Source of the DNA: Nocardia beijingensis NBRC 16342
GTDB taxonomy: Bacteria; Actinomycetota; Actinomycetes; Mycobacteriales; Mycobacteriaceae
Reading direction: 5' to 3'
DNA length: 64,000 bases
Assembly: GCF_001612785.1 (NCBI RefSeq)
Contig: NZ_BDBC01000001.1
Location: forward strand, 1-64,000
Numbering within the stretch: the stretch's first letter is position 1; each line of letters opens with the position of its first letter. Of the stretch, positions 14,267 to 22,569 are shown piece by piece. Both the position numbers and the translations under genes were made by a program. The notes below the pieces were generated by a model that was not told where the DNA came from, made no database searches, and saw nothing but the letters and a program-made list of their open reading frames with translations.

Positions 14267-15522
14267 CGGACGAGGCGGGCGACCGAGAGGGCGGCAGTGC
14301 TCTCGGAGCGGGGACGGATGACGAGGCGGTGTTCGCCGCGTTACTGGAGGACAGCCCCGAGGACCTCTACGAAAACGCTCCCTGCGGATATCTCTCCACC
14401 TCGTTGGACGGCCGCATCGCCAAAGTGAACGCCACGCTGCTGGACTGGCTCGGCTGGCGGCGCGACGAACTGGTCGGCCGCAAATACTTCTCCGACCTGC
14501 TCACCGTGGGTGGTCGCCTCTATCACGAAACTCATTTCGCCCCCCTGCTCCGGATGCAGGGCGACATCAGTGGCATCGCCCTGGAGATGAAGACCGCCGA
14601 CGGTCGCCGACTACCCGTACTGGTCAGCTCGCACGTCAAAACCGGCGGGGAGGGGCAACCGCTACTGATCCGCACCACCGTCTTCGACGCCCGCGAGCGC
14701 CGCGCCTATGAGACGGAGCTGCTGCGGGCACGGCACGAAGCCGAGCGGGAGCGCGAACGCCTCCAGCGTCTGAACGCCACTTTGCAGACCACTCTGCTGC
14801 CGCCCGAGCTGCCCGAGGTTCCCGGCCTCGAGGTCGCCGCGTACTACCACATCGCCTCAGCCGACGAGGTCGGCGGCGACTTCTACGATCTGTTCCCCAT
14901 CGCTACCGACAGCTGGGGAATGTTCCTCGGCGACGTGTGCGGCAAGGGAGCTCCGGCCGCCGCACTCACTTCACTGGCCCGGTACACACTGCGTACGGCC
15001 ACCGCCTACACCCACGACCCGGCCGCGATACTCGACATGCTCAACACCACGCTCACCGAGCGATACCACGGGCACAGACCCCGTTTCTGCACGATCATCT
15101 TCGGACTCATCCGGCCAACAGCCGATCGAGGAGGTTGTGACATCACCTTGGCCGGCGGCGGGCACCCGCCCGCACTGCTCCTGCGTGCCGACGGCGACGT
15201 GGAGGAGATGCACACGTGGGGTGGTCAGCTGATCGGGGCCATCCCGCACGCCAACATCGTCACCAGGAGTTTCCGGCTCGAAGCCGGGGACACGCTGCTC
15301 CTCTATAGCGACGGGCTCACCGAAGCTCGCGTCACGGAGAACGGCGGCCGTTACGGCGACCAGGCTCTCGCCGAATTCGCTCGTGCATTGGCGCCCGTCA
15401 CGGCCTCCGGCGGCATCGAAGCCCTTCGGGAATTGCTCGACTCCTTCGGGCCGGGAGTGGAGGACGACACCGCCCTTCTGGCCCTGCACGCGCTACCTCC
15501 GCCCGGAGGCGCGACGCGCTGA
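14263..15522 (+). CDS. rsbP: RsbP-like PAS-PP2C phosphatase
   Basis: 419 aa, ATG at 14263 inside the rsbQ stop (ATGA). Residues 30-155 are a PAS domain (ENAPCGYLSTSLDGRIAKVN, LLDWLGWRRDELVG). A charged coiled coil (residues 150-185: ELLRARHEAERERERLQRLN) leads into a SpoIIE/PP2C domain. Its metal-binding motifs are visible: EVGGDFYDLF, LGDVCGKGAPAA, LAGGGHPPALLL, YSDGLTEAR and a final EDDTALLAL. It would dephosphorylate an anti-sigma-factor antagonist to release a stress sigma factor. No anti-sigma or antagonist gene is adjacent, so the target is encoded elsewhere. Confidence 0.92.
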   Translation: MTDEAGDREGGSALGAGTDDEAVFAALLEDSPEDLYENAPCGYLSTSLDGRIAKVNATLLDWLGWRRDELVGRKYFSDLLTVGGRLYHETHFAPLLRMQGDISGIALEMKTADGRRLPVLVSSHVKTGGEGQPLLIRTTVFDARERRAYETELLRARHEAERERERLQRLNATLQTTLLPPELPEVPGLEVAAYYHIASADEVGGDFYDLFPIATDSWGMFLGDVCGKGAPAAALTSLARYTLRTATAYTHDPAAILDMLNTTLTERYHGHRPRFCTIIFGLIRPTADRGGCDITLAGGGHPPALLLRADGDVEEMHTWGGQLIGAIPHANIVTRSFRLEAGDTLLLYSDGLTEARVTENGGRYGDQALAEFARALAPVTASGGIEALRELLDSFGPGVEDDTALLALHALPPPGGATR

Positions 15523-15591
15523 CCCGCGGCGAGCGAAGCGGCCGTGCCAGAATGACGGGCCAGTCATCACCGACCGAAGGAGTTTTCTCGG

Positions 15592-16599
15592 GTGGAGCTG
15601 CCCGTCGAACTCGTCGAGGCCCTCGACCGGGCCTGCGCGGGCGTTCCTCAACGGCAGCTCGCCGCCTCGGTCGAACGGCTGATCTCGCGCTACCGGGACC
15701 CGCGCCCGGCAGCGTCGCCGATTCTCGCTTCGACCGCCGACGTCACCGCCTACGCCGCTTATCGCATGCCCGCGACGTGGGCCGCTGTGCACAGCGCGCT
15801 AGAGCGGTTCGCCGACCGGGCGCCCGGCTTTCGACCCGGGACGATGCTCGACATCGGCGGTGGCACCGGCGCGGCGCTGTGGGCCGCGGCCGAACTGTTC
15901 CCCTCCTTGGCGGAGGTGACCATTTTCGATCAAGTAGAGGAAGCGTTGCGGCTCGGGCGCGAACTCGCGGCCGGCGCTACCGCCGCGGCGATGCGGTCCG
16001 CCGCGTGGCGGCGTACCTCGTTCGCCGCTCGGGAACCATTCGGCGCGGCGGATCTCGTCACCGTCTCTTACGTGCTGAGCGAACTTTCCGCGGCAGACCA
16101 AGCCGACCTGGTAGCCCGGTCGGCCGAGGGGGCGGAAGTGGTCGCGATCATCGAGCCGGGGACTCCGGACGGTCACCGCAGAATCCTGGCCGCCCGCGAC
16201 GTCTTGATCGAGGCCGGTCTGACTGTCGTGGCCCCCTGTCCGCATCAGCACGTGTGCCCGCTGGCCGCGGGGACGGACTGGTGCCATTTCAGCACGCGAA
16301 TCAACCGGACCTCCCTGCACCGGCGGTTGAAGGGCGGCGAACTCGGCCATGAGGACGAGAAGTTCTGCTACGTGATCGCGTCCCGGACCGCCCATGCCCC
16401 CGCGCCGGGCCGCATCCTGCGGCATCCGCTCAAACGCAAGGGCTTGGTCACGCTGCAGGTCTGCACGGCCGACGACGGCATGCGGCAAGCTCTCGTCTCC
16501 AAACGACAGGGCGAGGCGTATCGCGGGGCAAGGGACGTGGCATGGGGCGACGCCTGGAACTGGACCGGGCTGCCGCCAGAAGACCACAGGCCGCACTGA
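15592..16599 (+). CDS. Rsm22-family methyltransferase-like protein
   Basis: 335 aa. The GTG at 15592 follows GAAGGAG at 9 nt. SAM-binding motif LDIGGGTGAALWA lies near residue 84, followed by VTIFDQVEEA and the characteristic VSYVLSEL. C-terminal cysteines in APCPHQHVCPL, DWCHF and EKFCY match the Rsm22 family, related to mitochondrial ribosome assembly factors that bind an iron-sulphur cluster. A ribosomal small-subunit assembly or rRNA role is family knowledge. It lies downstream of rsbQP with a 69-nt gap. Confidence 0.85.
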   Translation: MELPVELVEALDRACAGVPQRQLAASVERLISRYRDPRPAASPILASTADVTAYAAYRMPATWAAVHSALERFADRAPGFRPGTMLDIGGGTGAALWAAAELFPSLAEVTIFDQVEEALRLGRELAAGATAAAMRSAAWRRTSFAAREPFGAADLVTVSYVLSELSAADQADLVARSAEGAEVVAIIEPGTPDGHRRILAARDVLIEAGLTVVAPCPHQHVCPLAAGTDWCHFSTRINRTSLHRRLKGGELGHEDEKFCYVIASRTAHAPAPGRILRHPLKRKGLVTLQVCTADDGMRQALVSKRQGEAYRGARDVAWGDAWNWTGLPPEDHRPH

Positions 16600-16800
16600 T
16601 CCGGCGCCGGCCTCGGCGGCTGTCGAGGTCCCGACGCCCGATCGCCATGGCATTCAACGTGTTCCGCGTGGTGTCAACAGTGGGAAGACTGACGTCGGAC
16701 TTTAATGAGCCGCCAGTTAGTGGCACAATTCACAACGATCCAATATCTATGTAAATCGGGCGTAACCATGGTCGGCTCAGGCCGTTGAGGAGCGATACCA

Positions 16801-16983
16801 GTGCGGATGTCGAGAGGCGATTGCGGCTCACGACGGCGCTGTGCTGGGGTTTCCGCGTCCCGGGCGCAGGGTTCGGCCCCATTGGTCGAGGTCGCGATGG
16901 GGCGAGGTGATGCCCGGCTGCGTTCGGCCGGGGGTGTCGCGCAGGTTCCGCGGCGGTCCGGCCTTCTTCTGAAATCGAGGTGA
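16801..16983 (+). CDS. Small basic ORF coupled to the MFS gene, tentative
   Basis: 60 codons from the GTG at 16801, which has GAGGAG 8 nt upstream. The stop (16981-16983) overlaps the GTG of the transporter gene by 4 nt, so it could be a leader peptide giving translational coupling. The product is Arg/Ser/Ala-rich with no recognised family. The region 16600-16800 holds no gene but contains an AT-rich patch (about 16695-16765) likely to include the promoter. Confidence 0.35.
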   Translation: MRMSRGDCGSRRRCAGVSASRAQGSAPLVEVAMGRGDARLRSAGGVAQVPRRSGLLLKSR

Positions 16984-18581
16984 TCCGTCAAGTGCTGGAA
17001 ACACAAACCAAGGTCGTGCGAAGTCTGGTTCCCGCCCGGATGGACCGGCTTCCGTGGACCAAGTTCCACTGGCTCATCGTCGTCGGGCTGGGAGTCTCCT
17101 GGATCCTGGACGGAATCGAGATCCAGATCGTCAGCAGCATGGGCGGGCCGCTGCAAGACGTCGAGGCGCTGCATCTGACGTCCGGGCAGGTCGGTGCGAT
17201 GGCGTCGTGGTATCTGGCCGGTCAGGTCGTCGGCGCACTGGTGTTCGGCAGGCTCACCGACCGGCTCGGTCGCAAGAAGCTGTTCATCCTGACCCTGGCG
17301 ATCTACCTGATCGGCAGCGGATTGGCCGGTTTCTCGTGGAACGCGTGGTCGTTGTATCTGTTCCGCTTCATCGCGGGCACCGGAATCGGTGGCGAATACA
17401 CGGCGATCAATTCGGCGATCGACGAGATCATGCCGTCCAGATATCGGGGCAGGGTGGATATCGCGATCAACGGCACCTACTGGGGCGGCGCGGCATTGGG
17501 GGCGGCGGCGAGCCTGATCTTGTTCAACGAGAATTTCGTCCCGACCGGCTGGGGATGGCGGATCGGATTCTTCATCGGGCCCGTCCTCGGCCTCATCATC
17601 ATCTTCCTGCGCAGGCACATCCCGGAGAGCCCGCGCTGGCTGCTCACCCACGGGCGGGCCGAGGAAGCGGAGCGGACCGTCGATGAGATCGAAGCGCAGG
17701 TGCGCGGGCAAGGAATCGAACTTCCTCCGGTCGACGAGAGCAAAGCTCTGGACATCGTGGACGCGGATCGGCTGTCCTACCTGCAGATGGCCCGGATCTT
17801 CTTCGGCCGGTACCCATCGCGTTCGTTCCTCGGCTTCACGATGATGGCCACGCAAGCATTTCTCTACAACGCCATATTTTTCACCGTCGGCTTGGTGCTG
17901 ATCAATTTCTATCACGTGCCGTCGGATCACACCGGATACTATTTCTTCCCGTTCGCCGTCGGTAATCTGATCGGTCCTTTGGTGCTCGGCCCGCTCTTCG
18001 ACAGCATCGGCCGCCGTAAAATGATCTGCGCTACCTATCTCGGCTCGGGTCTCCTGCTTTTCGTTTCGGCATGGGCGTTCAACGCGGGCATTCTCAACGC
18101 CGCCACCCAGACGCTCTTCTGGTGTGTCATCTTCTTCTTCGCCTCCGCGGGGGCATCGTCTGCCTATCTCACGGTGAGCGAGATCTTCCCGCTGGAATTG
18201 CGTGGTCAAGCCATCTCGTTCTTCTTCGCCATCGCGCAGGGCGCGGGCGGGGTCGTCGCACCGTTCCTCTTCGGCCACCTGGTCGGCGGCGCCGACAATC
18301 CGAGTCCCGACCGGTTCCCGCTCACGGTGGGGTACCTCATCGGCGCCGGGTTCATGATCTTCGGTGGCCTGGTCGCCTGGTTCTTCGGAGTGAATGCCGA
18401 AGGTCAGTCCCTGGAAGACATCGCGGATCCGCTGTCGGTGGCGAAACCACCGGCGACGACTCCCGGCGTGGCCGTCGACGGCACCGCTTACCGGCCACCG
18501 GCCGCACCGCAGCCCGCCTCCGTAGGTAGCGAGCCGTTGTCTGACGGCACACCATGTACCGATCTGGTCAAGGGGGACTAG
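16980..18581 (+). CDS. MFS transporter, sugar-porter-like
   Basis: 533 aa with 12 predicted membrane helices. MFS signatures: GRLTDRLGRKK after helix 2, GTGIGGEYTAINSAIDE in helix 4, IPESPRWLL at the central loop, GPLFDSIGRRK after helix 8 and a final SEIFPLELRGQ. These follow the sugar porter / metabolite:H+ symporter subfamily (MFS_1/Sugar_tr). Helix 1 contains DGIEIQ, as in aromatic- or organic-acid transporters related to YceI or PcaK. The C-terminal about 60 residues are a polar tail. The GTG start lacks a strong Shine-Dalgarno and may depend on coupling to the ORF ending at 16983. Substrate unknown. Confidence 0.87.
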   Translation: MIRQVLETQTKVVRSLVPARMDRLPWTKFHWLIVVGLGVSWILDGIEIQIVSSMGGPLQDVEALHLTSGQVGAMASWYLAGQVVGALVFGRLTDRLGRKKLFILTLAIYLIGSGLAGFSWNAWSLYLFRFIAGTGIGGEYTAINSAIDEIMPSRYRGRVDIAINGTYWGGAALGAAASLILFNENFVPTGWGWRIGFFIGPVLGLIIIFLRRHIPESPRWLLTHGRAEEAERTVDEIEAQVRGQGIELPPVDESKALDIVDADRLSYLQMARIFFGRYPSRSFLGFTMMATQAFLYNAIFFTVGLVLINFYHVPSDHTGYYFFPFAVGNLIGPLVLGPLFDSIGRRKMICATYLGSGLLLFVSAWAFNAGILNAATQTLFWCVIFFFASAGASSAYLTVSEIFPLELRGQAISFFFAIAQGAGGVVAPFLFGHLVGGADNPSPDRFPLTVGYLIGAGFMIFGGLVAWFFGVNAEGQSLEDIADPLSVAKPPATTPGVAVDGTAYRPPAAPQPASVGSEPLSDGTPCTDLVKGD

Positions 18582-18585
18582 CGAG

Positions 18586-19452
18586 ATGGTGCAGCCAACT
18601 CCTTGGCGAGCGAGTCGCGACCGGCAGCAACAGACAGCCTCGACGAGCCGCTCGCCGGGCGATACTCGAAAACGCCGGATCGAGGTCGCCGCACTCCGGG
18701 CGCGGCTGCCGAAATTGCGGGCCGGGATGCCGCGACTCCGCGCCAAGGCGCCGCACCTCCGGACGGTGCTGCGACCGCTGGCTCTACTGCTCCGGGACAA
18801 CTGGGGTTATCTGGGGGCAGCGGTCGGGAGCGTCATCACGTTCACCCTCCTGTTCAAACCGTGGCTCGCCACCGGAGGGCCGGACGGCACCATCTGGAGC
18901 AATGCCTTCGGGCAAACCCATATCACCACGACGCTCGTCGGCCTCTGGTCGAAGAACCCACCTGCTCACTCCAATCTGAGCGGCAAGTGGGCCGTTCTCG
19001 CCACGATCGCGATCTTCTTGACCGTCCTGGCCGCGTTGGCCAATCTCTGGGCCCGCACCGAGGCGCTGGCTCGGTTGACGACCGGTTCGGCGGTGGCGGT
19101 GGCGCTCTTCGTCGCTTTCACGCTGATCTATCTCAACGGGGCCGGGCCGGAGTTGCGCTCCATGATCGGCTCCGGCCCGCCCACCGACCTGGGGACTCAG
19201 GTCGGCTACGTGATCCGATGGGCCTCGGGTAACGGGCAATACCCGCTGCCAGGTCTGCGAAAGGTCGAATTCTCGACCGCCAAACTCACCGGCACCGCGC
19301 TGCTGGCGGGAGCGACGGCGATGTTCTCGGCGGTCGCGGCCCTCGCGCAGTGGGTCCGGAGCATGAAAGCGCGCCGCACTGCGGGACCGGCAGCGTCAGG
19401 CGGCCCAGGGGCCGATGCCGCCGACCTGGTCGATCCGAATCCGAGTGCGTAA
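18586..19452 (+). CDS. Hypothetical membrane protein
   Basis: 288 aa, starting 4 nt after the transporter gene with GGGGGA upstream, so co-transcribed. A basic N-terminal 60 residues contains a repeat-like heptad pattern (LRARLPKLRAGMPRLRAKAPHL) that may be amphipathic. Four hydrophobic segments follow (about residues 65-90, 125-150, 158-180, 230-255), with an extracytoplasmic loop rich in Gly and Asn (WLATGGPDGTIWSNAFGQTH). Family not recognised. It may be an accessory of the transporter. Confidence 0.72.
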   Translation: MVQPTPWRASRDRQQQTASTSRSPGDTRKRRIEVAALRARLPKLRAGMPRLRAKAPHLRTVLRPLALLLRDNWGYLGAAVGSVITFTLLFKPWLATGGPDGTIWSNAFGQTHITTTLVGLWSKNPPAHSNLSGKWAVLATIAIFLTVLAALANLWARTEALARLTTGSAVAVALFVAFTLIYLNGAGPELRSMIGSGPPTDLGTQVGYVIRWASGNGQYPLPGLRKVEFSTAKLTGTALLAGATAMFSAVAALAQWVRSMKARRTAGPAASGGPGADAADLVDPNPSA

Positions 19453-19561
19453 CCAGGCGGGGCATTCACAGGCGCAGAGACTCAGAGTCGGCCCAGGTCT
19501 TGCCGAGTTTCGTGAGCACGTCGGTCGGACAGCGACGCGTACCCGGGGCGCGGACCGCGGT

Positions 19562-20017
19562 CTACGTCGCGACGAAGACTCCCTTTCCTGGAACGTGGGG
19601 GGAGTCGGTCGCGATCAGAACTTCCACGCGGCCCAGACCGGAGGGGATGGACACCGGCACCCACGCGCCCGCGACGTTCTCCTCCACCGGTGTGTTGTCA
19701 TCGAGCCGGATCGGCGGCATGGTGCCGAACACCCCGGTGTCGGAATTCCGCCAGGAGACCGTGACCGTCACGCCGCAGGAGCCGCCGGGCCGGTCGGGCG
19801 CGAAGACGAATTCCGGGCGGATCCACAGCGTGGGGTCGCCGGAGTAGTTGCGGTCGGGGTCGTAGTAGGCGGCGATCATGCCGATGCCCGTGCCGCCACC
19901 GGCGCAGAGCGTTCGCGCCGGGGGGACCCCGAGGGGAAGCGCGGATGCCGCCGGGGCGGTCACACCGAGTGCTCCGATGGACAGAGCTAGGACCGCCATA
20001 CCATGCCGGACATTCAC
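19562..20017 (-). CDS. Small secreted protein
   Basis: 151 aa. The GTG at 20017 has AAGGGAG 7-8 nt upstream; an earlier ATG gives a polar extension without signal features. Residues 1-27 are a Sec signal peptide (MAVLALSIGALGVTAPAASA). The mature part has two cysteines (TLCAGGG and GSCGVTV), which could form one disulphide, and a beta-rich look (VTVTVSWRNSDTGVFG). Family not recognised, but similar small secreted beta proteins are common in Nocardia and Mycobacterium. Convergent with the upstream membrane-protein gene. Confidence 0.72.
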   Translation of the reverse strand: MNVRHGMAVLALSIGALGVTAPAASALPLGVPPARTLCAGGGTGIGMIAAYYDPDRNYSGDPTLWIRPEFVFAPDRPGGSCGVTVTVSWRNSDTGVFGTMPPIRLDDNTPVEENVAGAWVPVSIPSGLGRVEVLIATDSPHVPGKGVFVAT

Positions 20018-20200
20018 CCGCTGCTCCCTTCGTCGGACCGAAACTGTCTGTCTGCTGTGTCGACAGAAGTTCGCCAAGTGTTAACGGGAGCCTATGGAGA
20101 GTTGCGGTGAGCGGCCCTGATCCGGCATCGGCGCGCCCGGAAACTCGAGGCGCGGTTTCGGTGACGGAGCGGGAAGGGGATCGCCGATCGCGCTCGAAAA

Positions 20201-20238
20201 ACGCTGCTCCTGGCTGGTTGTCGCCCCAGGAGCAGCGT
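20201..20238 (-). terminator. Intrinsic terminator of the alpha/beta hydrolase gene
   Basis: A 13-bp perfect stem, 20201-20213 with 20226-20238, and a 12-nt loop. On the minus strand the stem is followed directly by TTTTT (20200-20196), the classical rho-independent form. It lies 8 nt after the hydrolase stop. Confidence 0.88.
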
Positions 20239-20246
20239 CTGTGGAA

Positions 20247-21299
20247 TCAGCCTGCGGCGGCGTCGCGCAGGTGCGCGCTCTCGGCGATGGCGGCCAATTC
20301 CGCGTTGAAGCGATCGGCGGCTTCGATGTTGCCCAAGTGGCCGGTGGGCCAGACATGGTAGGCGGCCAGGTGACCGGTTTCCGCCAGCGCATCGGCGATG
20401 CGGCGCGACATGCGTTCGGGCAGCAAGCGGTCGTGGGCGCCGGCGATCACCGTGGTGGGCACGGTGAGGGAGGCGGCGGCTTCGGCGAGATCCATGTCGG
20501 CGAGTGCGGCGGCGTGCCTGCCGCGGGTGAGCGGCCTACACGAGCGCACGATGCCGAGGGCGAACTCCACCTGGTCCGCGGTCGCGTGCGGCGTCATCAC
20601 CCGCGCTTTGAGCAGCGCGCTGGTCGGCCAGCCGCCCGGCAGCGGGACCGGGGCGGTGAGCAACGTCTCGGCGAAAATCATGGGCATCCGCACGCTGGCG
20701 CCGAAGAGGGTGAGCGGGCGGTCGGCCAACGTCAACGGCTTGTTGAGCAGCGGAAGCAGATCCGTGTCGTAGCGGATGTTGCCCGACGTGCTGTTCAGCA
20801 GGACGGCGGCCGCGGCCCGCTTGCGGACCTGCTCCGGATAGCGAGCGGCCCACGCCTGCACGGTGATACCGCCCATGCTGTGGCCCACCAGCACGGCCCG
20901 CTGTCCGGGACGCAGCGTCGCGTCCAGCACGGCCGAGAGGTCGTCGGCCAGCGACTCTTTGCTGGGCAGGGACTTGCCCGGCTCGCTCGCGCCGTGGCCG
21001 CGCTGGTCGTAGCAGACCACCCGGTACCGGTCGGCGAACGCGTTGATCTGCGGGTTCCAGTACTCGATGCTGCAGCTCCAGCCGTGGATCAGCACGATGA
21101 CATCGCCATCGGCCGGACCGTACGCGTGCACCCGCAGGCGAGCGCCGTCTTTGGTGGTGACCGGAATGACCGCGTGGCGGGCGGTGGGTGCGTTCAACGA
21201 CGCGGTCCGGAAGGTGCGGGACCGCAGTCCGGCACGGTAGTCGGCGGTGAGCGCACCGTTGTACGCGTCCGCCAGCGTCTTCATCGACTTCACCAGCAT
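20247..21299 (-). CDS. Alpha/beta hydrolase
   Basis: 350 aa. The ATG at 21299 has AAGGAG 6 nt upstream; longer in-frame extensions run into the promoter region. After about 55 helical residues comes the hydrolase fold: VIVLIHGWSCS (oxyanion hole), nucleophile VGHSMGG near residue 140, Asp in IAGAHDRLLP and His in PTGHLGNIEA. It resembles mycobacterial lipase/esterase-like hydrolases of about 340-350 aa. Substrate unknown. It is monocistronic, bounded by a T-tracted terminator and preceded by a perfect inverted repeat at 21335-21352 that is a likely operator. Confidence 0.87.
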   Translation of the reverse strand: MLVKSMKTLADAYNGALTADYRAGLRSRTFRTASLNAPTARHAVIPVTTKDGARLRVHAYGPADGDVIVLIHGWSCSIEYWNPQINAFADRYRVVCYDQRGHGASEPGKSLPSKESLADDLSAVLDATLRPGQRAVLVGHSMGGITVQAWAARYPEQVRKRAAAAVLLNSTSGNIRYDTDLLPLLNKPLTLADRPLTLFGASVRMPMIFAETLLTAPVPLPGGWPTSALLKARVMTPHATADQVEFALGIVRSCRPLTRGRHAAALADMDLAEAAASLTVPTTVIAGAHDRLLPERMSRRIADALAETGHLAAYHVWPTGHLGNIEAADRFNAELAAIAESAHLRDAAAG

Positions 21300-21334
21300 C
21301 AGGCACTCCTTTGTGTCCACCGTCACCGTACAGT

Positions 21335-21352
21335 GCAAGCAACGGTGCTTGC
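21335..21352. promoter_or_regulatory. Inverted repeat operator upstream of the hydrolase gene
   Basis: GCAAGCA (21335-21341) and TGCTTGC (21346-21352) are perfectly inverted across ACGG. The site is 36 nt upstream of the hydrolase start codon. Size and symmetry fit a TetR-type site; no regulator gene is adjacent. A second symmetric element, GAAAAAG with CTTTTTC (21435-21457), lies between this site and the VOC gene and might be a bidirectional terminator. Confidence 0.5.
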
Positions 21353-21491
21353 TAGTGTTAGCGCTGCACGCCGGTGTACGTGGTGTATATCGGGGAGTAC
21401 CCCCGGATCCGTACGGCAAAAGATCATTTCGGCAGAAAAAGTCGTGCGTGCTTTTTCCGAGGTTGTCGGACCTCGATGCCAAGATCGCGGC

Positions 21492-21872
21492 ATGGCCGCC
21501 ATCGAGTTCGCCGCCCCCATACCCGTCCTGCGTATGTTCGATGTCGCGCGGACCTATGAGTTCTACCGGGACTACCTGGGCTTCACGGTGGACTGGGAGC
21601 ACCGGTTCGGCTCCGAGTTCCCCCTCTACGCGCAGGTCTCTCGGGCCGAGGCGACGCTTCATCTCAGCGAGCACCACGGGGACGGCACTCCGGGCAGCGT
21701 CGTGTGGATCGCCGTCGGCGACGTGTTCGCCTGGCATGGCGAACTCGCCGCGAAGAGTTATCGCTACGCCGTACCCGGTCGTCCGGCGGACGGTCCGGCC
21801 GGGCCGGGATTCCAGCTCGCCGACCCCTCGGGCAATGTGCTCCGGTTCGCGCAGCCGGAGTCGGCGCCGTAG
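21492..21872 (+). CDS. Glyoxalase/VOC superfamily protein
   Basis: 126 aa, ATG at 21492, weak Shine-Dalgarno. The fold repeats are visible: IPVLRMFDVARTYEFYRDYLGF with a following paired strand, then ATLHLSEHHGD and a second half ending FQLADPSGNVLRFAQP. This is the VOC pattern of glyoxalase-related and bleomycin-resistance-like proteins. The His in LHLSEHH and the Glu/Gln positions could bind metal. The specific reaction is not predictable. It stands alone, divergent from the hydrolase gene. Confidence 0.85.
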   Translation: MAAIEFAAPIPVLRMFDVARTYEFYRDYLGFTVDWEHRFGSEFPLYAQVSRAEATLHLSEHHGDGTPGSVVWIAVGDVFAWHGELAAKSYRYAVPGRPADGPAGPGFQLADPSGNVLRFAQPESAP

Positions 21873-21905
21873 CGGCGCACGTCACCGCCCGGTTACCGTT
21901 GACTC

Positions 21906-22355
21906 GTGGACATCGCGCATTCCCCGGTGACGGACGAGGGCACCGAGCCGAAGACCGGGTGGCGCGGGGCGGCGCTCCCGCTGCTGGTCGCGGGGGTCGG
22001 CGTGGGCGTCGCCGTGCTGCTGCACGTGCGCGATCCGCACGTCGAAGGCTCCTACGGCACCTGTCCGGTCTACGCGCTCACCGGCTGGTATTGCCCCGGC
22101 TGCGGCGGCATGCGCGCGGTGCACAACCTCACCGACGGGCATGTCATCGATGCGCTGCACAGCAACCTGCTCGCGCTGCCGCTGGTTCTCGCGTTCACGG
22201 TCTGGGTGCTGGACTGGACGGCGCAAGCGTGGCGTGGCCGGAAGATGCGGCTGCCGTCGATCAGCCGGACCACCATGTGGACCTTCTTCGCATTACTGGC
22301 GATCTACACCGTCCTACGCAATACACCCTGGGGAACCCTGTTCACACCCGTGTAA
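21906..22355 (+). CDS. DUF2752 membrane protein
   Basis: 149 aa, GTG start at 21906. The signature CPVYALTGWYCPGCGGMRAVHNL, with CPGCGxxRA, and a downstream ALHSNLLALPL define DUF2752. Three membrane helices flank it. The cysteines could bind metal or be redox active; function of the family is not established. Following genes run in the same direction with a 28-nt gap. Confidence 0.87.
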   Translation: MDIAHSPVTDEGTEPKTGWRGAALPLLVAGVGVGVAVLLHVRDPHVEGSYGTCPVYALTGWYCPGCGGMRAVHNLTDGHVIDALHSNLLALPLVLAFTVWVLDWTAQAWRGRKMRLPSISRTTMWTFFALLAIYTVLRNTPWGTLFTPV

Positions 22356-22383
22356 CACGCGCGGGCGCGGGCAGCCCCCAGAT

Positions 22384-22569
22384 ATGAACGATTCGCTGAA
22401 GACCCGGGTGCGGGAGAAGTTGCTGCGCCAGCTCATCGAGGATCCGCGGGACGGCGAGCGCGACGACCCACGCCAGATCGCCGTGGCGACCGACCTGGAC
22501 GCACTGGCCAACGTGCCGGAGGACCATCCACTGGTCGAGGAACTCGCCGCGCGATATCTGGTGTTCTGA
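22384..22569 (+). CDS. Small conserved-type hypothetical protein
   Basis: 61 aa, ATG at 22384. Charged and helical: KTRVREKLLRQLIEDPRDGE, then ATDLDALANVPEDHPLVEEL, ending ARYLVF. No membrane or signal region. Shine-Dalgarno not evident. It ends one base before the convergent M1 peptidase gene. Family not recognised. Confidence 0.55.
   Translation: MNDSLKTRVREKLLRQLIEDPRDGERDDPRQIAVATDLDALANVPEDHPLVEELAARYLVF

Noticed and set aside
16674..18800. 708-codon minus-strand open frame
   Set aside because: Antisense to the MFS transporter; no membrane helices or family features.
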